64,000 bases of DNA from PALSA-607 sp963825425. GTDB lineage: Bacteria > Actinomycetota > Actinomycetes > Acidothermales > Acidothermaceae. The notes below the pieces were generated by a model that was not told the origin of the DNA, did not search any database, and worked only from the letters and a program-made list of their open reading frames with translations. This document shows, in pieces, positions 38,246 through 47,412 of this stretch. The number at the start of each line of letters is the position of its first letter. Position 1 is the first letter of the stretch. Both the position numbers and the translations under genes were made by a program. The stretch spans positions 682,001-746,000 of the forward strand of contig CAWGTF010000010.1 of the NCBI GenBank assembly GCA_963825425.1, read 5' to 3'.

Positions 38246-39654
38246 AGCTCGGCGATCGCGTCGATGAGGTCGACCGCGATGTCGATGTCGGGCGTCAGAT
38301 CGCGATCGACGAGCGACGAGTCGAGGGTGCCGCACATGTCGAGCACCGCTTGCAACGCCGGCCCATGCCCGTGGCGGCGCATCCGAACCGCTCGCACCGC
38401 TGCAACGAGTTCGCTGGCCACCAAGGTTCGGTACACCTGCGCCGCATGGAGGGCATTGAGTGCGGCGAGTGAGGCGAAGCTGGCGTCATCCTCAACACCA
38501 CGCGACAGCGTCACCGATTGCAGGCCCGCGGGCATCGCGAGACCACGCAGCGACCCGAGTGCGGACGCTGCGACGTATTCGATCACCATCACCCCAGACG
38601 CACCGGCCGTGCCATCGCCGAGAAACGCCGGCAGCGTCGTGAACGCGGGCTCGTTGAGGACGCTGATGCGGGCCATCGTGAGTTGCGCGGATTGTGCGAG
38701 CGCTGCCAGCGCGGCATCGAGCGCCTGTGCCAAGTAGGCGGCGTGGAAGCCCCCGTGATGCGCGAGCCCGATTTCGGGTAGCGCGACGGGGTTCTCACTC
38801 GGCGCATTCGCCATCGTCGCGACAACGTCTTCGAGTCGCCCGAGCGCGTCAATGAGCGACCCGTGCACTTGAGGCAACGCCCTCAACCCGAACGAGTCTT
38901 GGATGCGCGCGGGTGTCTGGGCCGGGTTCACGAACGCGCGCAGCTGCTGCGCAACCCATTGCGCGCCTGCGAACGGCGTCACCCGCTCCACCGCGTCGGC
39001 GAACGCCTCGGCGTTCCCATCGACAGCGTCGAATGTGAGAGCGGCGGTGACGATGGTTGCGCGTGCGCAGCGACGCAGCTCGACCAGCGCGAGTGCGGCG
39101 TCGCCGATCGTGGCCGCGTTGCTGCTGAGAAACGGCAGCGCGTCGTCGACACCGAGCGCCACGACAAAAGGCAAAGGGCTGGACGTCGGTCCCTCACCGC
39201 TGAGCGCCAGCGCCGTCGTCGCCAGTGCCGAAAGGTCGCCTGTCCCGATGCTGCCGAACTCGCGGATGCGCGGTAGTGCGTCGGCGTTCAGCATCGCGAC
39301 GAGGCCGTCGAGCACCGACGGGCTCGCACCGCTGCCACCAGCCGCGAGCTGAGCAAGCCGGACGGCGAGCATCGCGCGGACCCGCTCAGGGCTGCGCAAC
39401 GGACCCGCGCTCGTCGCGTGGCTGCGTAGCAGCGCACGGGCGTGTTCTGTCGGATCGGACACCTGCACGTCCCGGTTCGCACCAACGCCGGTGGTTTGGC
39501 CGTAGACGGGCCGCTCCGCGGCCACCCGAACCGCGAAGTCGTGGGACGCCGCGACCCGGGTGCGCACCGGCGGGCTGACCTCGATCGATGCTGCGCGGTG
39601 CGCAACGGCTGCGATGTCGGCGGCCGTCACGGCCACGCCGTCCAGCGAAATCAC
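38239..39654 (-). CDS. Aromatic amino-acid ammonia-lyase-like protein (HAL/PAL fold) without MIO serine
   Basis: Intact, 471 residues, GTG 39654 with AGGAGCC. The fold is that of histidine/phenylalanine ammonia-lyases: RPVYGQTTGVGANRDV (active-site Tyr), DSFGLRALPQVHGSLIDALG, SRGVEDDASFASLAA. In canonical enzymes the MIO electrophile forms from Ala-Ser-Gly in a GASGDL motif. Here the region reads FGSIGTGDLSALA (Thr138-Gly-Asp): one residue shorter, with no Ser. Either it belongs to a non-MIO subfamily or it is not an ammonia-lyase. Do not assume HutH function. Confidence 0.8.
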   Translation of the reverse strand: MISLDGVAVTAADIAAVAHRAASIEVSPPVRTRVAASHDFAVRVAAERPVYGQTTGVGANRDVQVSDPTEHARALLRSHATSAGPLRSPERVRAMLAVRLAQLAAGGSGASPSVLDGLVAMLNADALPRIREFGSIGTGDLSALATTALALSGEGPTSSPLPFVVALGVDDALPFLSSNAATIGDAALALVELRRCARATIVTAALTFDAVDGNAEAFADAVERVTPFAGAQWVAQQLRAFVNPAQTPARIQDSFGLRALPQVHGSLIDALGRLEDVVATMANAPSENPVALPEIGLAHHGGFHAAYLAQALDAALAALAQSAQLTMARISVLNEPAFTTLPAFLGDGTAGASGVMVIEYVAASALGSLRGLAMPAGLQSVTLSRGVEDDASFASLAALNALHAAQVYRTLVASELVAAVRAVRMRRHGHGPALQAVLDMCGTLDSSLVDRDLTPDIDIAVDLIDAIAELL

Positions 39655-39904
39655 GCAGGCTCCTCGGGTGATCTTGGTCTACGCGCGACCCTATCCGCGC
39701 CCGAGCGCGGTGGCGTGGGCGCGGATCACCGCGAGGCCCCCGGTCACCCTCTCGCAACGATTCCAATTCGTAAGAAATCCGGCTGGAAAACTGTCACACC
39801 CCTGTGTAAGGCTGCCATTCCCTGGCAAGACGACGTTGCGCTAAGTGAAACAGGCACCGCGTACTTAATGCATACTTGCGCCGATAGGGAAAGGGGGCCC
39901 GCCC
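39655..39904. promoter_or_regulatory. Divergent promoter region, lyase gene / IclR gene
   Basis: 250 bases between the lyase start (minus) and the IclR start (plus), with unusually AT-rich stretches for this genome (AATTCGTAAGAAATCC near 39765 and CTTAATGCATACTTGC near 39865). These are suitable for promoters reading rightward into the IclR-opu genes. No clear palindrome or RNA gene seen. Confidence 0.45.
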
Positions 39905-40663
39905 ATGGCCGCGGCAATCGTCGTCCACTCGCACGGTTGATCGTGCGCTGGGCCTGCTCGCGGTCGTGTGTGACGAGGACCCGATCATGTTGTCCGACTG
40001 CGCCCGGCGGGCCGGGCTGCCGGCGAGCACCGCGCTCCGCCTGCTCCGCACTCTCGAAGGCATCCGGCTTCGTGGCTCGCGGCGCCGACGGGTCGTTTCG
40101 GGCCGGTCCCCGCCTCGTGCAGCTCGGCGCGACCGCGCTCGGGCGGCAGGCGCTGGTGGCGATGGCCGAGCCGGCGCTCAAGCGCATCGTCGCGGCGACC
40201 GGCGAGTCGGCTTACCTCAGCATCGCCGGTCCGGCCGACACCGCGATCTACATCGCGATGGTCGAGGGCACCCACGCGGTGCGCCACACGAGTTGGGTCG
40301 GCAAGGCGGTCCCGTGCGCCGATCTCGCCGTCGGCGACGCGCTGCGCGGTGTGGTCGGCCCGAGCGGGTACGTCGCCCAGCGCGACCGCGTCGAGCCCGA
40401 CGTGACCGCGATCGTGGCGCCGATCCGTCGCCCTGGCGGTATCGCGGGTGCACTGAGCTTGCTCGGCCCGACCTACCGGATCGACGACGACACGATGCAC
40501 GCGTACGGCCAGATCGTCAGCGCCGAAGCCGACGCGCTGGCGGCCCAACTCGACGCGCCGCCGCGGGCCGGCAGCGCCCCTTCAGAAGACCAGCGCCCCT
40601 TCAGACAGACAGCGCCCATCAAACAGACAGCGCCCATCAGCAGACAGGGTGGCGTCGCGATGA
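39905..40663 (+). CDS. IclR-family transcriptional regulator
   Basis: ATG 39905 with an AAAGGGGG ribosome site. Frameshifts near 39918 and 40050. The N-terminal winged helix reads STRTVDRALGLLAVV and LSDCARRAGLPASTALRLLR; the effector domain includes GESAYLSIAGPADTAIYIAM, VGDALRGVVGPSGYV and TAIVAPIRRPGGIAGALSLL. After DAPPRAG the frame enters a four-copy repeat and runs, without a stop, into the ABC ATPase. A one-base shift would give the expected stop overlapping the ATPase start (ATGA at 40660). Probably controls the osmoprotectant transporter. Confidence 0.8.
40572..40647 (+). repeat. 18/19-bp tandem repeat at the IclR 3' end (4 copies)
   Basis: CAGCGCCC starts at 40572, 40591, 40610 and 40628, each followed by a diverging CTTCAGA or ATCA(A/G)CAGA tail. 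Translated in the long open frame it gives a QTAPI-like linker; it lies between the end of the IclR effector domain and the ATPase start codon. Confidence 0.88.
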
Positions 40664-41783
40664 TCCGCTTCGATTCGGTGACGAAGACCTACCCCGACGG
40701 CACCGTCGCGGTCGACGACCTCAGCTTCACCGCGCCGTCCGGCAAGATCACTGTCCTCGTCGGGCCGTCGGGGTGCGGCAAGACCACCAGCCTGCGCATG
40801 ATCAACCGGATGATCGAGCCGACGAGCGGCCGGATCTGGATCGACGACCGCGACCACTCGACCAGCTCACCGACCGAGCTGCGGCGCGGCATCGGCTACG
40901 TCATCCAGCACGCCGGGCTCTTCCCGCACCGCACGATCGTCGACAACGTCGCCACCGTGCCGCTGCTGCTCGGGCAGAACAAGCGACGAGGCGCGCGCGA
41001 AGGCGCTCGAGCTGCTCGAGCGGGTTGGCCTCCCGGCGAGCTTCGCGAAGCGGTATCCCGCACAGCTGTCGGGCGGGCAGCAGCAGCGGGTCGGCGTCGC
41101 CCGAGCGCTGGCCGCCGACCCGCCGGTGATGTTGATGGACGAGCCGTTCAGCGCGGTCGACCCGGTCGTGCGCGAGCAGCTGCAGAACGAGTTCCTGCGA
41201 CTGCAGAGCGAGCTCGGCAAGACGATCGTGTTCGTCACCCACGACATCGACGAGGCGATCAAGCTCGGCGATCAGGTCGCTGTGCTGCGCGTCGGCGGCA
41301 AACTGGCGCAGCTGGCCACGCCGGCCGACCTGCTGTCCAATCCGGTCGACGATTTCGTGGCCGGCTTCGTCGGTCGCGACCGCGGGTACCGGGCGCTCGG
41401 CTTCGAGCCTGTCTCCGGGCTGCAACTCGACCCCGAAACCACCGTGCGGCTCGGCTCCGACGTCAGCGCCGCGGCTGCAGTCGCTCGCGATGGCTGGGTG
41501 CTGGTCGTCGACGAGCATGAGTCGGCCGCAGGGCTGGCTCGCGGTCGGCGACGACGCGACCCGCGCGTCGCAGCAGATCACCCCGCCGTTGCTGCACCGC
41601 GGCGGCACCGTCGCCGCAGTGAACGGCACGTTCCGTGCAGTGCTCGACGCGGCGTTGTCGTCACCGACCGGCCGCGGGGTCATCGTCGACGAGGCGGGTC
41701 GGTTCGCCGGCACGATCACGGCCGCGAACGTGGTCCGGCTCCTCGAACGTCACCAGCAGATCGCCGATGGGGCGCCGCGATGA
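40660..41783 (+). CDS. Osmoprotectant (glycine betaine/choline-type) ABC transporter ATPase with C-terminal CBS region
   Basis: About 374 codons from ATG 40660 (MIRFDSVTKTYPDGTVAV). Walker A is VGPSGCGKTT, the signature LSGGQQQRVGVARAL, Walker B VMLMDEPFSAVD, and the H-loop FVTHDIDEAIKLGD. Frameshifts near 40990 and 41525. The C-terminal 110 residues form a CBS-like module (VLDAALSSPTGRGVIVDEAG, RFAGTITAANVVRLLE), as in OpuCA/ProV, where it senses ionic strength. The TGA overlaps the permease ATG. Confidence 0.9.
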
Positions 41784-42527
41784 CCGTCATCGACGCACCG
41801 CCCACCGTGCCGACACTGCCGGGTGTCCCGTCGACGTCCGGCGTTGCTTCGTCCTCCCCTTGGCACTTCTGGGCTTACTTCAACGCACACCTGCACCAAG
41901 ACCTGACGCTGGCTGTGGGATCACGTGTGGCTGTCCGCACTGCCCGTCGTGATCGGCCTCGCCATCGCGTTGCCACTCGGCTGGCTTGCGAGCCGCTACG
42001 GTGGATCTACCCACCGATGCTGTCGATTTCCGGCCTGCTCTACACGATCCCGTCGATCGCGCTGTTCGTGCTGATACCGCCGCTGCTCGGCCTGAAGGCA
42101 CTAAACCCGATCCAGGTACCGATTGCCTTGACCATCTACTCCGTCGCGCTGTTGGTGCGGGTGGTCGCCGATGGCCTTGGGTCGGTGCCTGAAGACGTGC
42201 TGCAGGCGGCGACTGCCATGGGGTTCGGGCCGATCCAGCGACTGTTCAAAGTCGAGCTGCCGATCGCCGTTCCGGTTATTGCTGCGGGTCTTCGGGTGGC
42301 GACCGTGTCGAACGTCAGCATCGTCGCGGTCGCAGGCACGATCGGCCTGGCCAATCTCGGCCAGCTGTTCACCACCGGATTCCAGCTGTCGAGCCCGACC
42401 GCGTACTACCCACCGATCGTGCTCGGCATCGTGCTTGTGCGTCGCGCTTGCGCTGACCTTCGATCTCGTCATCGTGCTCGCGAACCGGCTCCTCACACCC
42501 TGGCGACGGGCGGTGCGGGGCAGATGA
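41780..42527 (+). CDS. OpuC-type ABC transporter permease, first subunit
   Basis: ATG 41780 overlaps the ATPase stop, about 249 codons, six membrane helices. Frameshifts near 41930-42000 and near 42440. Landmarks: WIYPPMLSISGLLYTIPSIA, VLIPPLLGLKALNPIQVPIA, GFGPIQRLFKVELPIAVPVI (the EAA loop) and VAGTIGLANLGQLFTTGFQL. It ends at TGA 42525-42527, overlapping the second permease (ATGA). Confidence 0.87.
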
Positions 42528-43290
42528 TCGGCAACGTCTTCGAGCTGGCTGACCGACCCCGCGCATTGGCGCGGTAGCAACGGCCTGATCGCCATTGGCA
42601 CTCAGCTGCAAGCGCACATCACCTACTCGTTCGTGGCCGTGTTGATCGCGCTCGCGATCGCGCTGCCGCTCGGGTTATTCATCGGCCACACCGACCGGCT
42701 GGCGTTCATCGTCAGTGCCGCCAATACGTTGCGCGCGCTGCCCACAGTCGGCGTCCTGGTGTTGCTGACGGTGATGATCTCGCCGAACTTCCACGGCCGC
42801 ACCGACTTCGGCTACCTGATCCCGACCGAGATCGTGCTCGTGTTGATCGCGATTCCGCCGATCCTGTCGAACACCTACGCAGGAGTGCAGAACGTCGACG
42901 GCGCGGTCCGTGACGCGGCGTCCGCCATGGGCATGACCGGATCTCAGGTGTTGCGCCAAGTCGAGTTCCCCTGCAGCCTGCCGCTCATCTTCTCCGGCCT
43001 GCGCAGCGCGTCGCTTGCAGGTCATTGCGACCGCAACGATCGCGTCCTACCTCCCCCTTGGCGGCCTCGGCAGGTTCATCTACGACGGGCTCGCCCAACA
43101 AGACTTTCCGCAGATGATCGGTGGCGGCGTGCTTGTTGCGCTGCTTGCACTTCTCACCGATTCGGTGCTCGCGTTCATACAGCGACACGTTGTTTCCCGC
43201 GGCGTGTCAGGCCGCTTCTCGAAGAAGGCCATGACGGCGAGCGGACCAGCCGTTGCCGACATCGTCGAAGCGGAGGTCGCGGCAGTCTAA
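42524..43290 (+). CDS. OpuC-type ABC transporter permease, second subunit
   Basis: ATG 42524 overlaps the previous stop; about 255 codons. Frameshifts near 42545 (MIGNVFE | WLTDPAHWRGSNGL) and 43015. Landmarks: ALPLGLFIGHTDRLAFIVSA, RALPTVGVLVLLTVM, the EAA loop MGMTGSQVLRQVEFPCSLPL and ATATIASYLPLGGLGRFIYD. The pair of permeases with an ATPase and binding protein is the standard OpuC/ProU-like set. Confidence 0.87.
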
Positions 43291-43404
43291 CGAGGAGCGA
43301 ACGAACGTTGACAGACGTCGATGCGCAAAGGGATCCTCTGAATCGAAGGTTCTACTCATCGGAGCGACCAGCATCCGCCTCAGACATAAGGAGTGCAGTA
43401 CTCC

Positions 43405-44360
43405 ATGAAGCGCAAGGTATCGATCATCGGCTCGCCGCGGGCGTAGCGCATCGCGCATGAGTCTCGGTCGGCGTGCACGCGGCTGCGCACATCGACAGTC
43501 TTCTTGCCGGGTGCGCGGCCGACCATCGCGAGCAAGCTGATTCTCGGCGGCCCGCCGGAGTTCCAGACTCGTGTCGACGGCATCGCCGGGCTGACGAAGA
43601 ACTACGGCGTCACGTTCAGAGCTTCAAGCCGCTCGACACCGGTGGCCCGGTCACCGTCGCCGCGCTGAAGAACGGACAGGTCGATGCGGCTGACATCTTC
43701 AGCACCGACCCCAGCATCGCGGCGAACAACTTCGTGATGCTGACCGACCCGAAGAGCAACTTCGCTGCGCAGAACGTGCTCCCGCTCGTCAACAAGGCGA
43801 AGGCCACCGACGGCGTGAAGAGCACGCTGAACGCCATTTCGGCCAAGCTCGACACCGCTGGCGTACGGCGCCTTGTGGTCAAGGTCATCACCAACAAGGA
43901 AGATCCCGACGCGGTCGCGAAGTCGCTGGCTCACCACCGAGAGGCTCGACGCGAAGGGCACCGCCGCCGCGGGCTCGATGCTCGTCAGGTCGGATCGGCG
44001 AACTTCCCCGAGAACGTGCTGCTCGCCGACATCTACGCCGAGGCGCTGAAGGACCAAGGCGCGACCATCTCGGAGACCAAGCTCAACATCGGCAGCCGGG
44101 AGAAGTACGTGCCCGGCCTCGAGGACGGCTCGATCGACTTGCTTCCCGGAGTACAACGGATCGATGCTCCAGTTCGTCGACAAGACGGCCACGGCGACCA
44201 GCCCGACCGACGTCTTGCGGCGCTGCAGACCGCGCTGCCCGTCGAAGTCTGACCGTGCTCACCCAGTCCGACGGCACAAGACAGCGACGCGATCGTCGTC
44301 ACCCAGGCGACGGCCACGAAGTACAACCTCACGTCCATCGCCGACCTCGCGAAGTCGTGA
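43405..44360 (+). CDS. Osmoprotectant-binding lipoprotein with its two halves in swapped order
   Basis: ATG 43405 (MKRKVSIIGS) opens a signal peptide that is broken by an indel near 43432. About 40 residues later the reading is ASKLILGGPPEF, YGVTF, DTGGPVTVAALKNGQVDAAD, DIFSTDPSIAANNFVMLTDP...VAKS: the C-terminal half of the OpuC binding-protein family. Only then comes VGSANFPENVLLADIYAEAL, KLNIGSREKYVPGLEDGSID, ATATSPTDV, SDAIVVTQATATKYNLTSIA, DLAKS-stop, normally the N-terminal half. The cut falls exactly where canonical proteins read SIADLA-xASKL. Frameshifts near 43615, 43930, 43985, 44150 and 44255. A circular permutation, a gene-pair collapse or an assembly error could each explain it. 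Confidence 0.72.
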
Positions 44361-44398
44361 TCGTCGGTCAGTCCTGACAGCTCACTCGAGCTAGCCGG

Positions 44399-44431
44399 TG
44401 CGGCCCGGAACCGAGGAGGTTCCGGGCCGCA
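44399..44431. terminator. Strong hairpin, probable terminator of the opu operon
   Basis: Perfect 14-bp stem TGCGGCCCGGAACC / GGTTCCGGGCCGCA with a 5-base loop (GAGGA), 38 bases after the binding-protein stop and before the SRPBCC gene. It lacks a clear U-tract, which is usual for actinobacterial intrinsic-type terminators. Confidence 0.8.
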
Positions 44432-44465
44432 GTCGGGTCCGGCTCCGGCGACTTAGAGTGTGCTC

Positions 44466-44940
44466 ATGACGACGATCAGGGTGACCGAGCAAACCACGGC
44501 GACGCCGGAGCAGTTCCTTGCGGCGCTGACCGACTTCGGCCCACATCGATCGCAGATCTGGACCAACAGCCAGCCTGAGTTCCTCGTCGTGCACGACCGC
44601 GGCGACACCTGGGCCGACGTGACCGAGGGCTCCAAGGCAGCGGGCGCGGTGTGGGAACGGCTGCGTTACGACTGGTCGAATCCGACCGACATCGTCCTCA
44701 CGACGACCGACAGCAACACCTGGGGCCGGGGCAGCGGACACCGCTACACGCTCACGCCAGACGCTGAGCGGTGCAACCACGGTACACGCTGTCGTTGTTC
44801 GCGACGGCATCAGCGTCAAAGGGCGCGTGATCGCTGCCTTGCTCGTGGTGCTCGGCACCACCTTCATCCGCAAGACCCTGCGCACCGCGCTGCGTGCCAT
44901 CGAGGCGCGATCCGCGGACGAGCCGCCGACTGACGCCTGA
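44466..44940 (+). CDS. SRPBCC-superfamily protein
   Basis: About 158 codons from ATG 44466 (MTTIRVTEQTTATPEQFL); GTG 44460 is also possible. One frameshift near 44770 before VVRDGISVKGRVIAALLVVL. The N-terminal VTEQTTATPEQFLAALTDFG and central YDWSNPTDIVLTTTDSNTWG fit the START-like (polyketide cyclase/dehydrase) fold; the C-terminus has one hydrophobic stretch. Ligand unknown. The first gene after the hairpin at 44399. Confidence 0.7.
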
Positions 44941-44978
44941 GTTGCCGACCTAACGCCGCGCCTGACGCTGGAGTTACG

Positions 44979-45248
44979 TCACCCACGTCGGGGATGTTCA
45001 GGCGCAGGCAAACGACGCCGCTCAGATCGAGCCACGCACTGCGGGTCGGATCGCACGAGGCGCATCAGCACGCCCGAACACTGCGGACAACGCGCGACCA
45101 TACCCGGCGCGTCGGCGTACAAGACAACCTCGGCGACCACACCGGTATGACCGCACCCCGCACACTCGACGACCGCGGCGCTCACGTCGACCGCGAACAG
45201 TTCACCCAGCGCGCCCGCCATCGTGTTGCCGTCAAGGGGAACGCTCAT
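44979..45248 (-). CDS. DUF6510-type zinc-ribbon small protein
   Basis: ATG 45248 (MSVPLDGNTMAGALGELF) overlaps the end of the reductase gene. Two Cys pairs, ECAGCGHTGV and ARCPQCSGVLMRL, form a zinc ribbon. A frameshift near 45045 hides the usual ending; the alternative frame reads WLDLSGVVCLRLNIP, so the given end is approximate. The family is repeatedly found beside this type of molybdopterin oxidoreductase and flavin reductase; its role is unknown. Confidence 0.75.
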   Translation of the reverse strand: MSVPLDGNTMAGALGELFAVDVSAAVVECAGCGHTGVVAEVVLYADAPGMVARCPQCSGVLMRLVRSDPQCVARSERRRLPAPEHPRRG

Positions 45249-46005
45249 CAGTGCTCCCTCCACTAGGTCCGAACCGCTCGGTCTTCACGCGCTGCGGATC
45301 ATGGCCCGCCGCAACAAGCAGGTCGGCAATCGTTTCGACAAAGCCGGTCGGTCCGCAGACGAACACCGCGGGCCGCAGCGCCGCGCCAAAGCCGAAGTCC
45401 GCGAGGAACGACGCGTCGATTCGGCCGGGCGGCCGCGCAAATCCGGCCGGCGTCGCGCGGGTGTACGCGTAGTGCACCTCCAGCATCGGATCAGCCGACC
45501 GCAACATCTCGAGTTCCTTGCCGTACAGCACGGACCCGGGGTCGCGAACCGAGTAGAGGAGGCGAAACGGGGTAGCTGAACCAAGCCGCTGCCGCGTGCG
45601 CACCATTGCGATCAACGGCACCACACCCGAACCGCCGCCGATCAGCAACACCGGCGAATCGAGCTCAGGATCCCAGACGAACCAGCCACCGATCGGCCCG
45701 CGCAACTCGATCTGATCGCCGACCGACAGCACCTGCGACAAATACGGCGACACCTCGCCGTCCGGCAATCGTTCGATGGTGAGCTCGACCAGTTCGCCAT
45801 CGACGGCGGAGGCGATCGAGTAGGAGCGCTGCGTCGAGTAGCCGTCAGCGGCGGTGAGCCGGACGTCGACGTGCTGGCCGGCAAGGTGACCTGGCCAGTC
45901 CGGGATACGAAAGACCAACGTGCGGGCGGCCGCTGTCTCGTCGCGGACAGAGACGAGCGTGCCGACCCGCCAGGTCAGTCTTCCGAGTACCGCTGCTCGA
46001 GCCAC
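45232..46005 (-). CDS. Ferredoxin/flavodoxin-reductase-like FAD-NAD(P) oxidoreductase
   Basis: Intact, about 257 residues from GTG 46005, overlapping the upstream gene by 31 bases. FAD motif RSYSIASAVDGELVELTIER, NAD(P) motif LLIGGGSGVVPLIAMVRTR and VFVCGPTGFVETIADLL at the C-terminus. It has no Fe-S domain. Directly downstream of the sulfite-oxidase-like gene, it may pass electrons between NAD(P)H and the molybdenum protein. Confidence 0.88.
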   Translation of the reverse strand: MARAAVLGRLTWRVGTLVSVRDETAAARTLVFRIPDWPGHLAGQHVDVRLTAADGYSTQRSYSIASAVDGELVELTIERLPDGEVSPYLSQVLSVGDQIELRGPIGGWFVWDPELDSPVLLIGGGSGVVPLIAMVRTRQRLGSATPFRLLYSVRDPGSVLYGKELEMLRSADPMLEVHYAYTRATPAGFARPPGRIDASFLADFGFGAALRPAVFVCGPTGFVETIADLLVAAGHDPQRVKTERFGPSGGSTDERSP

Positions 46006-46577
46006 GGATCTCCGTAATCGTGGTAGCCCAACTGCTCCCAGAAACCACGCTGCTCAGTCGTCCGCAGATCGATACCGCGCACCCACTTCGCCGACTTCCA
46101 CAAATAGAGGTGTGGCACCAACAGCCGCACCGGACCACCGTGTTCAGCCGTCAGATCGGATCCGTCGTACCCGAACGCCAACCAAGCCTTCCCGTCCAGC
46201 AAATCGCGCAACGGCAGATTCGTGGTGTAGCCGCCGTATGACAGAACCAGTGCGTACTCCGCATTGGTCTCGATGCCGTCAACCAACACATCGACCGACA
46301 CACCGCGCCAGGTGGTGCCAAGCTTTGACCATTTCGTGACGCAATGCAGGTCGACCGTCACGTCAACTGCAGGCAGCGCGCGAAATGCCGCCCAGTCCCA
46401 CGTTCGCTGCTCGCCCGTCTCGGCGATGATGCGGAACTCCCAGGTATCGGGAGTGACCCGCGGTGTTGGGCCGGCCGACAACACCGGAAAGTCGCGCACC
46501 AGATACTGGCCCGGGGGCAACGCCGGACCGCCCTCGCGCTGGCGTCCGAAGAAGCCCGGCGACACGATACCCGGCAC
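45975..46577 (-). CDS. Sulfite-oxidase-like molybdopterin-dependent oxidoreductase
   Basis: Intact, about 200 residues from GTG 46577, placed four bases after a GGGAGG site; the upstream open frame overlaps the divergent gene and is excluded. Landmarks: GQYLVRDFPVLSAGPTPRV, DLHCVTKWSKLGTTWRGVSV (the molybdenum-ligand Cys in HC), YGGYTTNLPL, EHGGPVRLLVPHLYLWKSAK and WVRGIDLR. This is the compact cofactor domain (YedY/MsrP-like), without a signal peptide, so cytoplasmic. Substrate unknown. First gene of a three-gene operon. Confidence 0.88.
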   Translation of the reverse strand: MPGIVSPGFFGRQREGGPALPPGQYLVRDFPVLSAGPTPRVTPDTWEFRIIAETGEQRTWDWAAFRALPAVDVTVDLHCVTKWSKLGTTWRGVSVDVLVDGIETNAEYALVLSYGGYTTNLPLRDLLDGKAWLAFGYDGSDLTAEHGGPVRLLVPHLYLWKSAKWVRGIDLRTTEQRGFWEQLGYHDYGDPWLEQRYSED

Positions 46578-46641
46578 GGTGACCTCCCACAGGCTTGCCA
46601 AACGCCACTTAGGGAATGCTAGTGGCTCAAAGGAGGCCTTC

Positions 46642-47412
46642 ATGCTGGGTCTGCCCGACCACGTGACCGCGTGCCTGTTCGATCTCGACGGCGTGCTGAC
46701 CGACACCGCCTCGGTGCATGACATAGCCTGGACGGAGACGTTCGACACCTTCCTCAAGGACCGCGCCGCACGCACCGGCACGCCGTTCGTGCCGTTCGAT
46801 CCGGACAAGGACTACGACAACTACGTCGACGGGCTACCCCGGGCTGACGGCGTCCGCACCTTCCTGCATAGTCGCGGCATCAAACTACCCGAAGGCAAGC
46901 CCGACGACAGCCCGGACGCCGAGACCATCAACGGCTTGGGTAACCGCAAGAACGCGTTGCTGCTCAAGCACATCAAGGCGGACGGCGTGCAGGTCTTCGA
47001 GGGTTCGCGTCGCTACCTTCAAGCGGCGCGGGACGCCGGTTTGCGGCGCATCGTCGTGTCGTCAAGCGCCAACACCGCTGCCGTGCTCGAAGTCACCGGG
47101 CTCGGCGAGTTCGTCGAGGGCCGCATCGACGGCGTGACGATCGAGACCGACCATCTCAAGGGAAAGCCAGCGCCCGACACGTTTCTCGCTGGCGCCCGGT
47201 GCGCCGGCGTCGTGCCCGCAGCCGCCGCGGTGTTCGAAGACGCACTGGCCGGCGTTGAGGCCGGCCGCGCCGGCAAGTTCGGCTGCGTCGTCGGCGTCAA
47301 TCGACTTGATGCCACCCACGGTAAGCAGCTGAAACAACACGGCGCCGACATCGTGGTCAACGACCTAGCCGAGCTCCTCGCGAACGACGGCGGCCACGGG
47401 AGCACCGCATGA
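46642..47412 (+). CDS. Beta-phosphoglucomutase-like HAD phosphatase
   Basis: Intact, 256 residues, ATG 46642 after AAAGGAGG. HAD motif I FDLDGVLTDT (Asp14 nucleophile, Asp16 acid/base), motif II RRIVVSSSANT, motif III Lys in HLKGKPAPDTF and motif IV VFEDALAGVEAGRAG. The cap domain carries the phosphoglucomutase-type insertion. It overlaps the GH65 phosphorylase by four bases, so it most likely converts beta-glucose-1-phosphate made by that enzyme to glucose-6-phosphate. Confidence 0.93.
   Translation: MLGLPDHVTACLFDLDGVLTDTASVHDIAWTETFDTFLKDRAARTGTPFVPFDPDKDYDNYVDGLPRADGVRTFLHSRGIKLPEGKPDDSPDAETINGLGNRKNALLLKHIKADGVQVFEGSRRYLQAARDAGLRRIVVSSSANTAAVLEVTGLGEFVEGRIDGVTIETDHLKGKPAPDTFLAGARCAGVVPAAAAVFEDALAGVEAGRAGKFGCVVGVNRLDATHGKQLKQHGADIVVNDLAELLANDGGHGSTA

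Noticed and set aside
39442..39904. Plus-strand start upstream of the IclR gene within the long open frame
   Set aside because: It is antisense to the lyase N-terminus and lacks motifs; the IclR helix-turn-helix begins only after 39905.
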